Source of the DNA: Paraburkholderia sp. BL25I1N1
Lineage (GTDB): Bacteria > Pseudomonadota > Gammaproteobacteria > Burkholderiales > Burkholderiaceae
Direction: 5' to 3'
Length of the DNA: 64,000 bases
NCBI RefSeq assembly: GCF_003002025.1
Contig: NZ_PVZB01000026.1
Span: 62,001-126,000, forward strand
Shown here: positions 1 to 8,732 of the stretch, in pieces
Numbering within the stretch: the first letter of the stretch is position 1
Layout of the letters: each line of letters begins with the position of its first letter
The notes under the pieces: generated by a model
What the model saw: the letters and a program-made list of their open reading frames with translations, nothing else
Told to the model about the DNA's origin: nothing
The model's database searches: none
Translations under genes and position numbers: made by a program

Positions 1-297
1 GAAGTCTTTAAAAATATTTTTAGCGGTATTTACGACACTCTTTATACGCATCCCAATTACGCGTTGAATTTAATTACAAAACAATTCCAATAAATTACAT
101 TAAGCCGACAAAGCGAAGGATGGCGGGGACAAGCGATGTCGGTGCGACGTGAACGTCACAAACAGAGCAATTCCGCGCGGACCGAATGGCCTCGCCAGAG
201 CGACATGAATCACGCGTCGGCAAACTCCCGCGGGTTCAACAAACAAATAAACGAGCAGGCAGGAGCGGCGCGCCCTCGATCGCGCCGCTCTGCTGCA
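1..297. other. AT-rich intergenic stretch
   Basis: No gene recognised. Bases 1-115 are strikingly AT-rich for this GC-rich chromosome, with runs of A and T and several TTTA/AATT blocks; from about 120 on, composition returns to the GC-rich norm. This may be the control region of a gene beyond the left edge or a foreign patch. The last 30 bases hold the probable uvrA terminator. Confidence 0.4.
263..290 (-). terminator. probable terminator of the tandem uvrA gene
   Basis: A perfect 10-bp inverted repeat (GAGCGGCGCG / CGCGCCGCTC) with an 8-base loop lies 7 bases beyond the uvrA stop codon. Read on the minus strand it is followed, after about ten mixed bases, by a T-rich stretch (GTTTATTTGTTTG). 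The T run is displaced from the stem, so efficiency is uncertain. Confidence 0.5.
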
Positions 298-3200
298 TTA
301 GCCGTTCGTGCCCTCTCCCGCCGCGACGGTGTTGTTGTCACGCGATCGCGCGAGAACCGGCCGCAACGCGGCGCCCGTGTGACTCGCCGCAATGCGCGAC
401 AAGCCTTCGGGATCCGTAGCAGCGACGATCGAGCCGCCGCCTACGCCGCCTTCCGGACCGAGGTCGATGATCCAGTCCGCCTCGGCGATCACATCCAGAT
501 CGTGCTCGATGACGACAACGCTATGGCCGCCGTCCGCGAGACGATGCAGCACGCGAATCAGCTTGGCGACGTCGGCCATATGCAGGCCCACGGTCGGTTC
601 GTCCAGCACATACAAGGTATGCGGCGGCTTCTGCCCGCGCCGCGTGATGTCGTCGCGCACCTTGCTCAATTCGGTGACGAGCTTGATCCGTTGCGCCTCG
701 CCGCCGGACAACGTGGGGGACGGTTGACCCAGCGTGAGATAGCCGAGCCCGACGTCTTTCATCAACTGCAATGGATGAGCAATGTTCGTGATGGGCGCAA
801 AGAATTCGACGGCTTCGTCGATCTCCATGGTCAGTACGTCGCCGATATTCTTGCCGCGCCACGTGACCGCGAGCGTCTCCGGATTGAAGCGCTGCCCGTG
901 ACACACATCGCAGGGCACTTTCACGTCGGGCAGGAAGCTCATGCCGATGGTGCGCACGCCCTGCCCCTCACAAGCCGGGCAACTGCCTTCGCCGGTATTG
1001 AACGAGAAACGCGAGGCCGTGTAGCCACGCGCGCGCGCTTCGAGCGTGCCGGCGAACAGCTTGCGGATCGCATCCCACACGCCGATGTAGGTGGCCGGAC
1101 ACGAACGCGGCGTCTTGCCGATCGGCGTTTGATCGACCTCGAGTACACGGTCGATGGTTTCCCAGCCGGTGATCGAATCGCAGCCTTGCCATGCATGCGT
1201 CACGTTTAGCGGCGCGCGCGGCGCCGTGCGCGCCAGCACGCTGGAGCGCCGGTTCGTTGCCGGTTTTTCTTCGGCCGCGGCGCGCGCGCGCCGCGTGGCC
1301 GGCGATGACAACACCGAACGTCCGACTGCATCCAGCAGGTTGGTCATCAGCACGTCGCGCGCGAGCGTGGACTTGCCGGAACCGCTGACGCCAGTGACCG
1401 CGACGAGTCGCGACAAAGGAATGCCGACCGTAACGTTGCGCAGGTTATGCAGCTTGCCGCCATGCACGGTCAGCCAGTTCTCCGGCACCGCGGCCGCGCG
1501 CTTGCCCGGCGCGACCACTTCGCGACGCGGCTGCAGCGGATGCACGATCGGTTGTGCAAGAAACTGTCCGGTCAGCGAATCGGGCTGCGCCGACAGATCC
1601 GCCACGCTGCCCTGCGCGACCAGCGTGCCGCCGCGTTTGCCGGCGCCCGGCCCGATGTCGATGATGTGATCGGCACGGCGGATCGTATCCTCGTCGTGCT
1701 CGACGACCACCAGCGTATTGCCCTTGTCACCGAGCTTGCGTAAAGCGTTCAGCAGAATCTGGTTGTCACGCGGGTGCAGACCGATGGTCGGTTCGTCTAG
1801 CACATAGCAGACGCCTTGCAGGTTGCTGCCGAGCTGCGCGGCAAGCCGGATGCGCTGCGCTTCGCCGCCCGACAGGCTCGGCGCCGCGCGATCGAGACTC
1901 AGATAGCCGAGGCCCACTTCTTCGAGAAACTGCAGACGGCTGCCGATTTCGCTCACCACGTCACGCGCGATTTCCGCATCGCGACCGGTCATTTCCAGCG
2001 TGTCGATCCAGGCGCGCGTGTCGGACACGGTCCACTGCGCGACATCGACAATCGCCCGCGCGCCGAACGTGACCGCGCGCGCGGTGGGGTTCAAACGCGT
2101 ACCGGCGCAATCCGGACACGGTTCGTCGACAAGCCCTTCGGGCTCCTGCTCTTCCGACGGCAGGCTTTGTTCGCGGCCACGATTGTCTTCGACGACGATC
2201 GTATCGTCGTACACCGCGCGTTGTTCGCGCGTGAGGGCCAGGCCCGTGCCGACGCAGGTCGTACACCAGCCATGCTTGCTGTTGTACGAGAACATGCGCG
2301 GATCGAGTTCCGGATAACTCGTGCCGCACGTCGGACACGCGCGCTTGGTGGACAGCACCTTCACCGCGCCGAGTTTCGCCGTGGCGCGGCCACCGCTGAT
2401 CGCGTCGTGCAACCCGTCCAACGGCGCCAGCAGATGCATCACGCCCTTGCCGACTTCCAACGTCTGGTCGAGCGCCCGACGCAGTTCGGTTTCATTGTCC
2501 GGCGACACGACGAGGTCGGCCACCGGCAACTCGATCGTATGTTCGCGGAAACGGTCGAGTTTCGGCCACGGGTCCACCGGCACGAACTCGCCATCCACGC
2601 GCAGATGAGTATTGCCGCGCGCTTTTGCCCACTTCGCCAGATCCGTGTAGACGCCCTTGCGATTCACGACCAGCGGCGCAAGGAAACCGACATGCTGCCC
2701 CTTGTGATCGCGCAGCAACTGCGCCGCGATCGATTCGACGCTCTGCGACGTGACCGGCGTACCGTCGTGAATGCAATGCTGCAGCCCGAGCTTCACATAC
2801 AGCAGACGCAGGAAGTGCCACACCTCGGACGTGGTCGCCACGGTACTCTTGCGGCCGCCACGCGAGAGCCGCTGTTCGATCGCGACGGTCGGCGGAATGC
2901 CGTACACGGCGTCGACCTCGGGACGCCCGGCCGGCTGCACGATGGAACGCGCGTAGGCGTTCAGCGATTCGAGGTAACGGCGCTGCCCTTCGTGGAACAG
3001 AATGTCGAAGGCGAGCGTGGACTTGCCCGAGCCGGACACGCCGGTAATCACGTTGAATTTGCCGTGCGGAATGTCCACGTCCAGCGATTTCAGATTGTGC
3101 TCGCGCGCGTTGACGATGCGCACCACGTCCTCGCCTTCGATCGCCCGGCGCGCGCGCGCGGCGCTCAGCGCTTTTTGCAGCGGAATGCCTTGCGACGCCG

Positions 3201-6200
3201 GTTCGGCCGCCGCGCCCATGGCGCGGTCGTATTGCAGCAGCGCTTCGCCGGTATGCGACTCCGGACATGTTTTGACGTCTTCCGGCGTGCCCGCGCACAG
3301 CACGCGCCCGCCGCCGTCGCCGCCTTCGGGACCGAGATCGATCAGCCAGTCGGCCGCGCGGATCACGTCGAGATTGTGTTCGATCACGATCAGCGAATGA
3401 CCGCTCGCGAGCAGCTTGCCGAACGCCTGCATCAGCTTGGCAATGTCGTCGAAATGCAGGCCGGTGGTCGGTTCGTCGAACATGAACAAACGTTTCGCGA
3501 CCGCTTGCTTCGCGCTGCGCGCGGTCCGCGCCTGGGCCGATTCCGCGAGAAAACCGGCGAGCTTGAGCCGCTGCGCTTCGCCCCCTGACAGCGTGGGCAC
3601 CGGCTGGCCGAGCTTCACATATTCGAGGCCCACGTCGACGATCGGTTGCAGCACACGCAATACTTCGGTGTCTTTAGCGAAGTACGCGGTGGCTTCGCTC
3701 ACCGTCAATTCCAGCACGTCGGCAATGCTCAGCGCGCGCGCCGGTTCGCCACGTTCGATCTTCACTTCGAGCAGTTCAGCGCGATAACGGCGCCCGTCAC
3801 AATCGGGGCAGCGCAGGTACACGTCGCTCAAAAACTGCATTTCGATATGTTCGAAACCCGAGCCGCCGCAGGTCGGGCAGCGGCCTTCGCCCGAATTGAA
3901 ACTGAACATGCCAGGGCCGTAGCCGCGCTGCTGTGCGAGCGGCGCCTTGGCGAACAGTTTGCGGATTTCGTCGAACGCGCCGACGTAACTCGCCGGATTC
4001 GAGCGCGCCGTCTTGCCGATCGGTGACTGATCGACGAACACGACGTCGGTGACCTGATCGGCGCCGCTCAGGCTTCTGAAAGCGCCGGGCGATTCCGTGG
4101 CGAGCCCGAAGTGCCGCGCCATGGCCGGATACAGCACGTCTTGCAGCAGCGTGGATTTACCGGAACCCGACACGCCCGTCACGCAGACGAGCCGCTCCAA
4201 TGGAATTTCCACCGTGACATCGCGCAGATTGTGTTCGGTCGCGCCTTCGAGCACGATGCGCGGCGTGGCGGCATCCACCGGCCGCTGCGACCAGTGCGCC
4301 GCGTCGGCCACATGCCGCCGGCCGCCGAGGTACTCGCCAGTGAGCGTGCCTGACGAACGGATCGCCTCGGGCACGCCGTCGTAAATGATCGAGCCGCCGC
4401 GCTCGCCCGGCCCCGGACCCATGTCGATCAGACGATCCGCCGCGAGCATCACGGAGGGATCGTGTTCGACCACCACCAGCGTATTGCCCGCATCGCGCAA
4501 CCGGTGCATGGCCTCGACGATGCGGTTCAGATCGCGCGGATGCAAGCCGATACTCGGTTCGTCGAGCACGAACAGCGTCTTGGTGAGCGAGGTGCCGAGC
4601 GCCGTGGTCAGGTTGATCCGCTGCACCTCGCCGCCCGACAAAGTGCGACTTTGCCGGTCGAGCGTCAGATAACCGAGGCCCACGTCGCACAGATATTTGA
4701 GGCGCGTGCGCACTTCGGCGAGCAGCAGTTTGAGTGCGTCGTCGAGCAAGGCGCTCGGCAAGCTGATTTCGTCGAAGAAGCGCCGGATGCGCTCGATCGG
4801 CATCAGCATCAGATCGTGCACGGTCAGACCGGGCAACGCTTCAAGTTGCCCGCGCGTCCAGTCGACGCCGCGCGGCAGGAAACGCTTGCCGGGCGGCAGC
4901 ACCTCGTCCGCGTTCGCCTTGCTGCCGAGGCGCCACAACAGCGATTCCGTTTTCAGGCGCGCGCCGCCGCAGGTTTCGCACGGCGTATAGCTGCGGTACT
5001 TGGACAGCAGCACGCGAATATGCATCTTGTACGCTTTCGATTCGAGATACTCGAAAAAGCGTTTGACGCCGTACCAGTGGCTTTGCCATTTGCCGTTCCA
5101 GTCCGGCGAGCCGTTGATGACCCAGTCGCGCTCGGCGTCCGTCAACTCGCCCCACGGCGTGCCGCGACGGATATCGGCTTTCGCCGCGTAGCGCATCAGA
5201 TCGTCCTGGCACTCCTTCCACGCGGGTGTTTGCATGGGCTTGATCGCGCCGTCGCGCAGCGTCTTGCGCGCGTCCGGAATCACCAGCCCGAGGTCGACGC
5301 CGATTACGCGCCCGAAGCCGCGGCAGACTTCACACGCGCCGTACGCCGAGTTGAACGAGAACAGCGCGGGCTGCGGGTCGGCGTAGCGCAGATCGCTTTC
5401 CGGACTGTGCAAGCCGGTGGAGAAACGCCAGATTTTCGGTTCGGTTTCCTGACTTTCCGGCCCTTCCGACGAGGCCGGCAGCACATAAATATTGACGCGC
5501 CCGCCGCCGCGCTTGAGCGAGGCCTCGATTGCCTCGACCACCCGCTGCTTATCCACCGAACGAAGCCGGAAGCGGTCGGCCACCACGTCGAGCAGCTTGC
5601 GCTTGCCGGTAGGCGAATCGACTTCGCGCTGCGCCTGCACGCGCGTGTAGCCGCTGGCCGATAGCCATTGCTCGACTTCCTGCTCCGATGCGGATTCCGG
5701 CAACTCGACCGGGAACGTGACCACGAGTCTCGGTTCATTCTCCGCCGTGCGTTCGAGCAACTCCGCGTAGATCGTTTCCGGCGTGTCGTGACGCACCTGA
5801 TGAGCCGTCTTGCGGTCGAACAGTTCAGCGGCACGTGCGTAGAGCAGCTTCAGGTGATCGTTGAGCTCCGTCATGGTGCCGACGGTGGAACGCGAACTGC
5901 GCACCGGATTGGTCTGGTCGATCGCGATGGCCGGCGGCACGCCGTCGACACGATCGACTTGCGGCCGGTCCATACGGTCGAGAAACTGCCGGGCGTAAGC
6001 GCTGAATGTTTCGACGTAGCGCCGTTGCCCTTCCGCATACAGCGTGTCGAACACGAGGCTCGACTTGCCGGAACCGGACGGGCCGGTGACGACCGTCATT
6101 TCGCCGGTTCGTACGTCGAGGTCGACGTTCTTGAGATTGTGCTGGCGTGCGCCGCGAATCCTGATAGTGCCGTTTGTGCCGTGTTTGCCGTTAGATGCCA

Positions 6201-6231
6201 ATTTTTCCGACCGTCTGAATGAGTGGACCAC
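298..6231 (-). CDS. uvrA: double-length excinuclease ABC subunit A (tandem UvrA, 1977 aa)
   Basis: UvrA is the damage-sensing ABC ATPase of nucleotide excision repair. Normal UvrA is about 950 aa; this protein is two UvrA units in one chain with four ATP cassettes. Walker A loops lie near residues 50, 689, 1067 and 1615 (all G-[PV]-SGSGKS) and LSGGE signatures near 529, 880, 1452 and 1840, each followed by a [LF]DEP Walker B. CxxC pairs occur in both halves; in the second half the first zinc module is complete (CPTCG plus CTTC), while in the first half the upstream CxxC of that module is absent and only CEVC remains. Only one Met precedes the conserved NGTIRIRGAR start region. The LexA box 90 bp upstream implies SOS induction. 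Tandem UvrAs are, as I recall, a separate class from canonical UvrA, so a standard uvrA may exist elsewhere. Identity is certain; the exact repair role is not. Confidence 0.95.
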   Translation of the reverse strand: MVHSFRRSEKLASNGKHGTNGTIRIRGARQHNLKNVDLDVRTGEMTVVTGPSGSGKSSLVFDTLYAEGQRRYVETFSAYARQFLDRMDRPQVDRVDGVPPAIAIDQTNPVRSSRSTVGTMTELNDHLKLLYARAAELFDRKTAHQVRHDTPETIYAELLERTAENEPRLVVTFPVELPESASEQEVEQWLSASGYTRVQAQREVDSPTGKRKLLDVVADRFRLRSVDKQRVVEAIEASLKRGGGRVNIYVLPASSEGPESQETEPKIWRFSTGLHSPESDLRYADPQPALFSFNSAYGACEVCRGFGRVIGVDLGLVIPDARKTLRDGAIKPMQTPAWKECQDDLMRYAAKADIRRGTPWGELTDAERDWVINGSPDWNGKWQSHWYGVKRFFEYLESKAYKMHIRVLLSKYRSYTPCETCGGARLKTESLLWRLGSKANADEVLPPGKRFLPRGVDWTRGQLEALPGLTVHDLMLMPIERIRRFFDEISLPSALLDDALKLLLAEVRTRLKYLCDVGLGYLTLDRQSRTLSGGEVQRINLTTALGTSLTKTLFVLDEPSIGLHPRDLNRIVEAMHRLRDAGNTLVVVEHDPSVMLAADRLIDMGPGPGERGGSIIYDGVPEAIRSSGTLTGEYLGGRRHVADAAHWSQRPVDAATPRIVLEGATEHNLRDVTVEIPLERLVCVTGVSGSGKSTLLQDVLYPAMARHFGLATESPGAFRSLSGADQVTDVVFVDQSPIGKTARSNPASYVGAFDEIRKLFAKAPLAQQRGYGPGMFSFNSGEGRCPTCGGSGFEHIEMQFLSDVYLRCPDCDGRRYRAELLEVKIERGEPARALSIADVLELTVSEATAYFAKDTEVLRVLQPIVDVGLEYVKLGQPVPTLSGGEAQRLKLAGFLAESAQARTARSAKQAVAKRLFMFDEPTTGLHFDDIAKLMQAFGKLLASGHSLIVIEHNLDVIRAADWLIDLGPEGGDGGGRVLCAGTPEDVKTCPESHTGEALLQYDRAMGAAAEPASQGIPLQKALSAARARRAIEGEDVVRIVNAREHNLKSLDVDIPHGKFNVITGVSGSGKSTLAFDILFHEGQRRYLESLNAYARSIVQPAGRPEVDAVYGIPPTVAIEQRLSRGGRKSTVATTSEVWHFLRLLYVKLGLQHCIHDGTPVTSQSVESIAAQLLRDHKGQHVGFLAPLVVNRKGVYTDLAKWAKARGNTHLRVDGEFVPVDPWPKLDRFREHTIELPVADLVVSPDNETELRRALDQTLEVGKGVMHLLAPLDGLHDAISGGRATAKLGAVKVLSTKRACPTCGTSYPELDPRMFSYNSKHGWCTTCVGTGLALTREQRAVYDDTIVVEDNRGREQSLPSEEQEPEGLVDEPCPDCAGTRLNPTARAVTFGARAIVDVAQWTVSDTRAWIDTLEMTGRDAEIARDVVSEIGSRLQFLEEVGLGYLSLDRAAPSLSGGEAQRIRLAAQLGSNLQGVCYVLDEPTIGLHPRDNQILLNALRKLGDKGNTLVVVEHDEDTIRRADHIIDIGPGAGKRGGTLVAQGSVADLSAQPDSLTGQFLAQPIVHPLQPRREVVAPGKRAAAVPENWLTVHGGKLHNLRNVTVGIPLSRLVAVTGVSGSGKSTLARDVLMTNLLDAVGRSVLSSPATRRARAAAEEKPATNRRSSVLARTAPRAPLNVTHAWQGCDSITGWETIDRVLEVDQTPIGKTPRSCPATYIGVWDAIRKLFAGTLEARARGYTASRFSFNTGEGSCPACEGQGVRTIGMSFLPDVKVPCDVCHGQRFNPETLAVTWRGKNIGDVLTMEIDEAVEFFAPITNIAHPLQLMKDVGLGYLTLGQPSPTLSGGEAQRIKLVTELSKVRDDITRRGQKPPHTLYVLDEPTVGLHMADVAKLIRVLHRLADGGHSVVVIEHDLDVIAEADWIIDLGPEGGVGGGSIVAATDPEGLSRIAASHTGAALRPVLARSRDNNTVAAGEGTNG

Positions 6232-6320
6232 CTCTCACGGACGCCTCGCGACCGCGCAAGTTCGGTGCGGCTGGCCGGCGGAGACGCACGCCGAAGCCCT
6301 GCTCGCAACGGGATACTATA

Positions 6321-6336
6321 CTGTATATTTATACAG
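6321..6336 (-). promoter_or_regulatory. LexA (SOS) box upstream of uvrA
   Basis: CTGTATATTTATACAG is a perfect CTGT-N8-ACAG LexA operator, 90 bp upstream of the uvrA start. The same 16 bases, in the same orientation relative to the gene, precede imuA near the right end of the window. SOS control of uvrA is established in many proteobacteria; its use here is inferred. Confidence 0.9.
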
Positions 6337-6496
6337 TTTTCCATGACGCAGCAGGGCGGTGCTTCGGAGGCGCGTCAGGCGGTGGCCGGCGGCGAAAAAC
6401 GCGCGCCGCTGAGCAGGGCAGCAAGCGTTGTGCCGATCGGGACGAGAAGGGTTTAGAGCCGCTCGAAGCGGCGTGGGAGTGAGGGCCGCTGTCGCG

Positions 6497-8053
6497 CTAG
6501 GCTTTTGCGAGCCTGCGAGAGGTCGCGACGAGCGCGTCGCGGCTGACGGCAAACGCTTTCCGCGCGGATCGGCCCACTGACGGCATCGCAGCCGGCGGCG
6601 TCGAATCCAGCGCACCGCTTTCCCCAAGCGCATACGCCACGCACCGCCTGGCCAGCACCTCGGTCGGATCGACCAGCCTGACGACCAGGCCACCCGCGCA
6701 TGCCAGCGTCGCATCGCGCAGCAACAGCGGCAACTCGGTACAGCCCAGCACGATCACCCGCACGCCTTGCGCAACCAGATCGTCGACGGCAGCGGCGAGA
6801 TCGTCGCAACACTCGCCCGACGTGAAGCCCGCCTTCGCGCCTTTCGGCCCATAGACGGCATTCATCAGCCGCGCCTGCGCCGCCTCGCCGGGCGCAACCT
6901 GCACGAGCCCCCGCGCTTCAAGCGACCGTTCATAGACGCGGCTCGCCAGCGTCCCTGAAGTGGCGAGCACGCCGATTTCACGCAGCCCCGGAAAGCTCTC
7001 GTGCAGATAATCCACGGTACAGGTCAGCATATTTACAATCGGAATACTGAGCGACGGCTGGATCCGCTCGACGAACGCATGCGCCGTATTGCACGGAATC
7101 GCGATGAGATCCGCGCCACCGTCCTCGAGCGTCTTGCAGGCGGCATACAGTGCGAGCGTCGGGTCGTCCCCGTTACCGAGCAGCGCGGCGGTGCGATCCG
7201 GAATCTGCGGATTCTGCTCGACCATGATCTTGATGTGGTCCTGATCGCACGCGGCGGGTGTATTGCGCACCAGCTTGCCCAGAAAGTCGACCGTCGCCGC
7301 CGGCCCGACGCCGCCCAGCACGCCCACCTTGAAGCGCCGCTCGTGCTGCGAAAACTGCGCTGCCGCGACGTAGCGCGCGTAGACGAGATTGGCGTCGATG
7401 AGCGGCACGTCGAGTCGGCCGAGCGCGCGCGCGACCAGCGCGATTTCAGCAAGGCCCGGCAGGATGATTTCCGCGCCCTGTGCGATGAGGTCCGCGCACG
7501 CCGCGTGCAGCAACTCGACCGGGCGTCCATGGAGACGGCCGTTGCGGATGCCTTCATCGCCATAGACGGCGTTCGTCACGCAATCGACGCCCGCCTCGTT
7601 GCGTGGATGCAGCACGTCGAACCGCGTGGCGTCGAAATAACGCTCGAAAAGACCGTTATTGCGGATGGCGTCCGAAGTCAGCACCCCGATCCGCCGCACC
7701 GACGGAAACGCCTGGCGCACGTGCGCCGACAGCGCCGTCATGATGTTTGCGACCGGCACGGCGACGTTCGCCGAGAGTTCATCAATGAAGGTATGGCTCA
7801 GGAAACACGGCAGCACGATTGCCTCGACGCCGCGCTTTTCAAACGCGCGCATGGTGTCGAACACGTGAATCTTGAACTGGGCGTTAGCTTCGCTCTGCCA
7901 GGCCGGCCCATGCCAGGACCGCTGCTCGAGAATCAGATCGTAGGGCCGCGCCGCGCCTGGCCGGTCCCAGGCTGCGGTCAAGCGGCACAGAACATCGGCG
8001 CTGGCGAACTGCGCCGCGCCCGTCACTACGCCCAGCGAACGATAGCGATTCAT
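6497..8053 (-). CDS. two-domain Asp/Glu racemase-like protein with a degenerate N-terminal half
   Basis: The 518-aa protein holds two aspartate/glutamate racemase-fold domains in one chain, about twice the family length. Family enzymes are cofactor-independent and use two cysteines as acid/base pair. The C-terminal domain (about 242-460) has both: PCNTAH (Cys321) and GCTELPL (Cys438). The N-terminal domain (1-235) keeps the first (PCFLSH, Cys83), but the second motif reads LPGLAEIAL, with Gly200 where the cysteine should be. The N-half is thus probably not a racemase and may be structural or bind ligand; the C-half should be active, possibly on aspartate. A roughly 55-aa basic Ala/Ser-rich tail follows. 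It is transcribed in the same direction as uvrA and the SSB-like gene but separated from each by more than 200 bp, so it is probably its own unit. Substrate unknown. Confidence 0.8.
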   Translation of the reverse strand: MNRYRSLGVVTGAAQFASADVLCRLTAAWDRPGAARPYDLILEQRSWHGPAWQSEANAQFKIHVFDTMRAFEKRGVEAIVLPCFLSHTFIDELSANVAVPVANIMTALSAHVRQAFPSVRRIGVLTSDAIRNNGLFERYFDATRFDVLHPRNEAGVDCVTNAVYGDEGIRNGRLHGRPVELLHAACADLIAQGAEIILPGLAEIALVARALGRLDVPLIDANLVYARYVAAAQFSQHERRFKVGVLGGVGPAATVDFLGKLVRNTPAACDQDHIKIMVEQNPQIPDRTAALLGNGDDPTLALYAACKTLEDGGADLIAIPCNTAHAFVERIQPSLSIPIVNMLTCTVDYLHESFPGLREIGVLATSGTLASRVYERSLEARGLVQVAPGEAAQARLMNAVYGPKGAKAGFTSGECCDDLAAAVDDLVAQGVRVIVLGCTELPLLLRDATLACAGGLVVRLVDPTEVLARRCVAYALGESGALDSTPPAAMPSVGRSARKAFAVSRDALVATSRRLAKA

Positions 8054-8288
8054 GATGACTTCCCCCCGACGTTTTTTTTGCCGCCCGCCTTGATGGTAGG
8101 CGGCTTTTGCGCGGTTGAGGATGACATTATGTGGGCGGACTATGACGTGGGGTTAACCACGACCGACGAATTACCTCGTGTTCCCGATCTGATCATCGCG
8201 CAGTGCGTGGGAGCGGCGACGCGGAACCTGTGGCGGACCGCTTCGTCGAGTATCTCAGGGGCGCCGGCGGCAAGCCGCCGGGCAGCGC

Positions 8289-8606
8289 TCATTCATCCGC
8301 TTCGCGGCGGCCTTCGTAAGCCGTCAGCAGCTTGTGGGCGACCATGTCCACGGCCGGTTTGACGAGCCCGTTCTTGTCGGTCCAGACTTTCGGCGTCAAG
8401 GTGCCGCTCAGCGCCACACTGTCCGCGTCGCTCAACGCGAGCAGCGCGGTTTGCACGTCGTCGTCGAAAGCGATTACGTTGACGAAAATCGTGTCGCCGT
8501 CGTTGGTGGCCGCGCGCACCTTGCAGGTCACGAAACGCCTGCCGTTCTGCCCCGTGCGAATCTGCGCCTCGCCGTACAACCGCCCGCCCACCAGTCCATC
8601 GATCAT
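8289..8606 (-). CDS. short single-stranded DNA-binding (OB-fold) protein
   Basis: A 105-aa SSB-like protein with the family pattern GRLYGEAQIRTGQNGRRFVTCKVRA followed in the usual positions by a beta-rich OB core and SGTLTPKVWTDKNG. It lacks the acidic C-terminal tip with DDDIPF of replicative SSB and is shorter than the usual 170-180 aa, so it resembles the accessory single-domain SSB/PriB-type proteins common in Burkholderia. The start at 8606 is chosen because AGGAG lies just upstream (about 8616) and upstream codons look non-coding. It is not the main replicative SSB. Partners unknown. Confidence 0.75.
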   Translation of the reverse strand: MIDGLVGGRLYGEAQIRTGQNGRRFVTCKVRAATNDGDTIFVNVIAFDDDVQTALLALSDADSVALSGTLTPKVWTDKNGLVKPAVDMVAHKLLTAYEGRREADE

Positions 8607-8732
8607 CGCCCTGCTCCTCTTGTTGCGTACCGTGCGGAAAGCAGAATCGCCCAGCACGGCGCGTATGATCCCACGAGACGCGGCTGTGGCTGCATAAAAA
8701 CGCCGCTCCGGCGCGAACCAACGGCGTGAGCG

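Noticed and set aside
1816..3588. A 590-codon open frame on the plus strand
   Set aside because: It lies fully antisense to uvrA, in the mirror frame that GC-rich codon bias keeps open; its translation is Arg/Ala/His-rich with no family pattern. The same applies to 136-1209 and 4462-5664.
6343..6456. A 37-aa frame divergent from uvrA just past the LexA box (MTQQGGASEARQ...)
   Set aside because: No ribosome site, low-complexity translation and no family match. It could be the remnant of a divergent neighbour, but nothing here supports that.
7001..8362. A 453-codon plus-strand frame over the racemase-like gene
   Set aside because: Antisense shadow of the conserved minus-strand gene.
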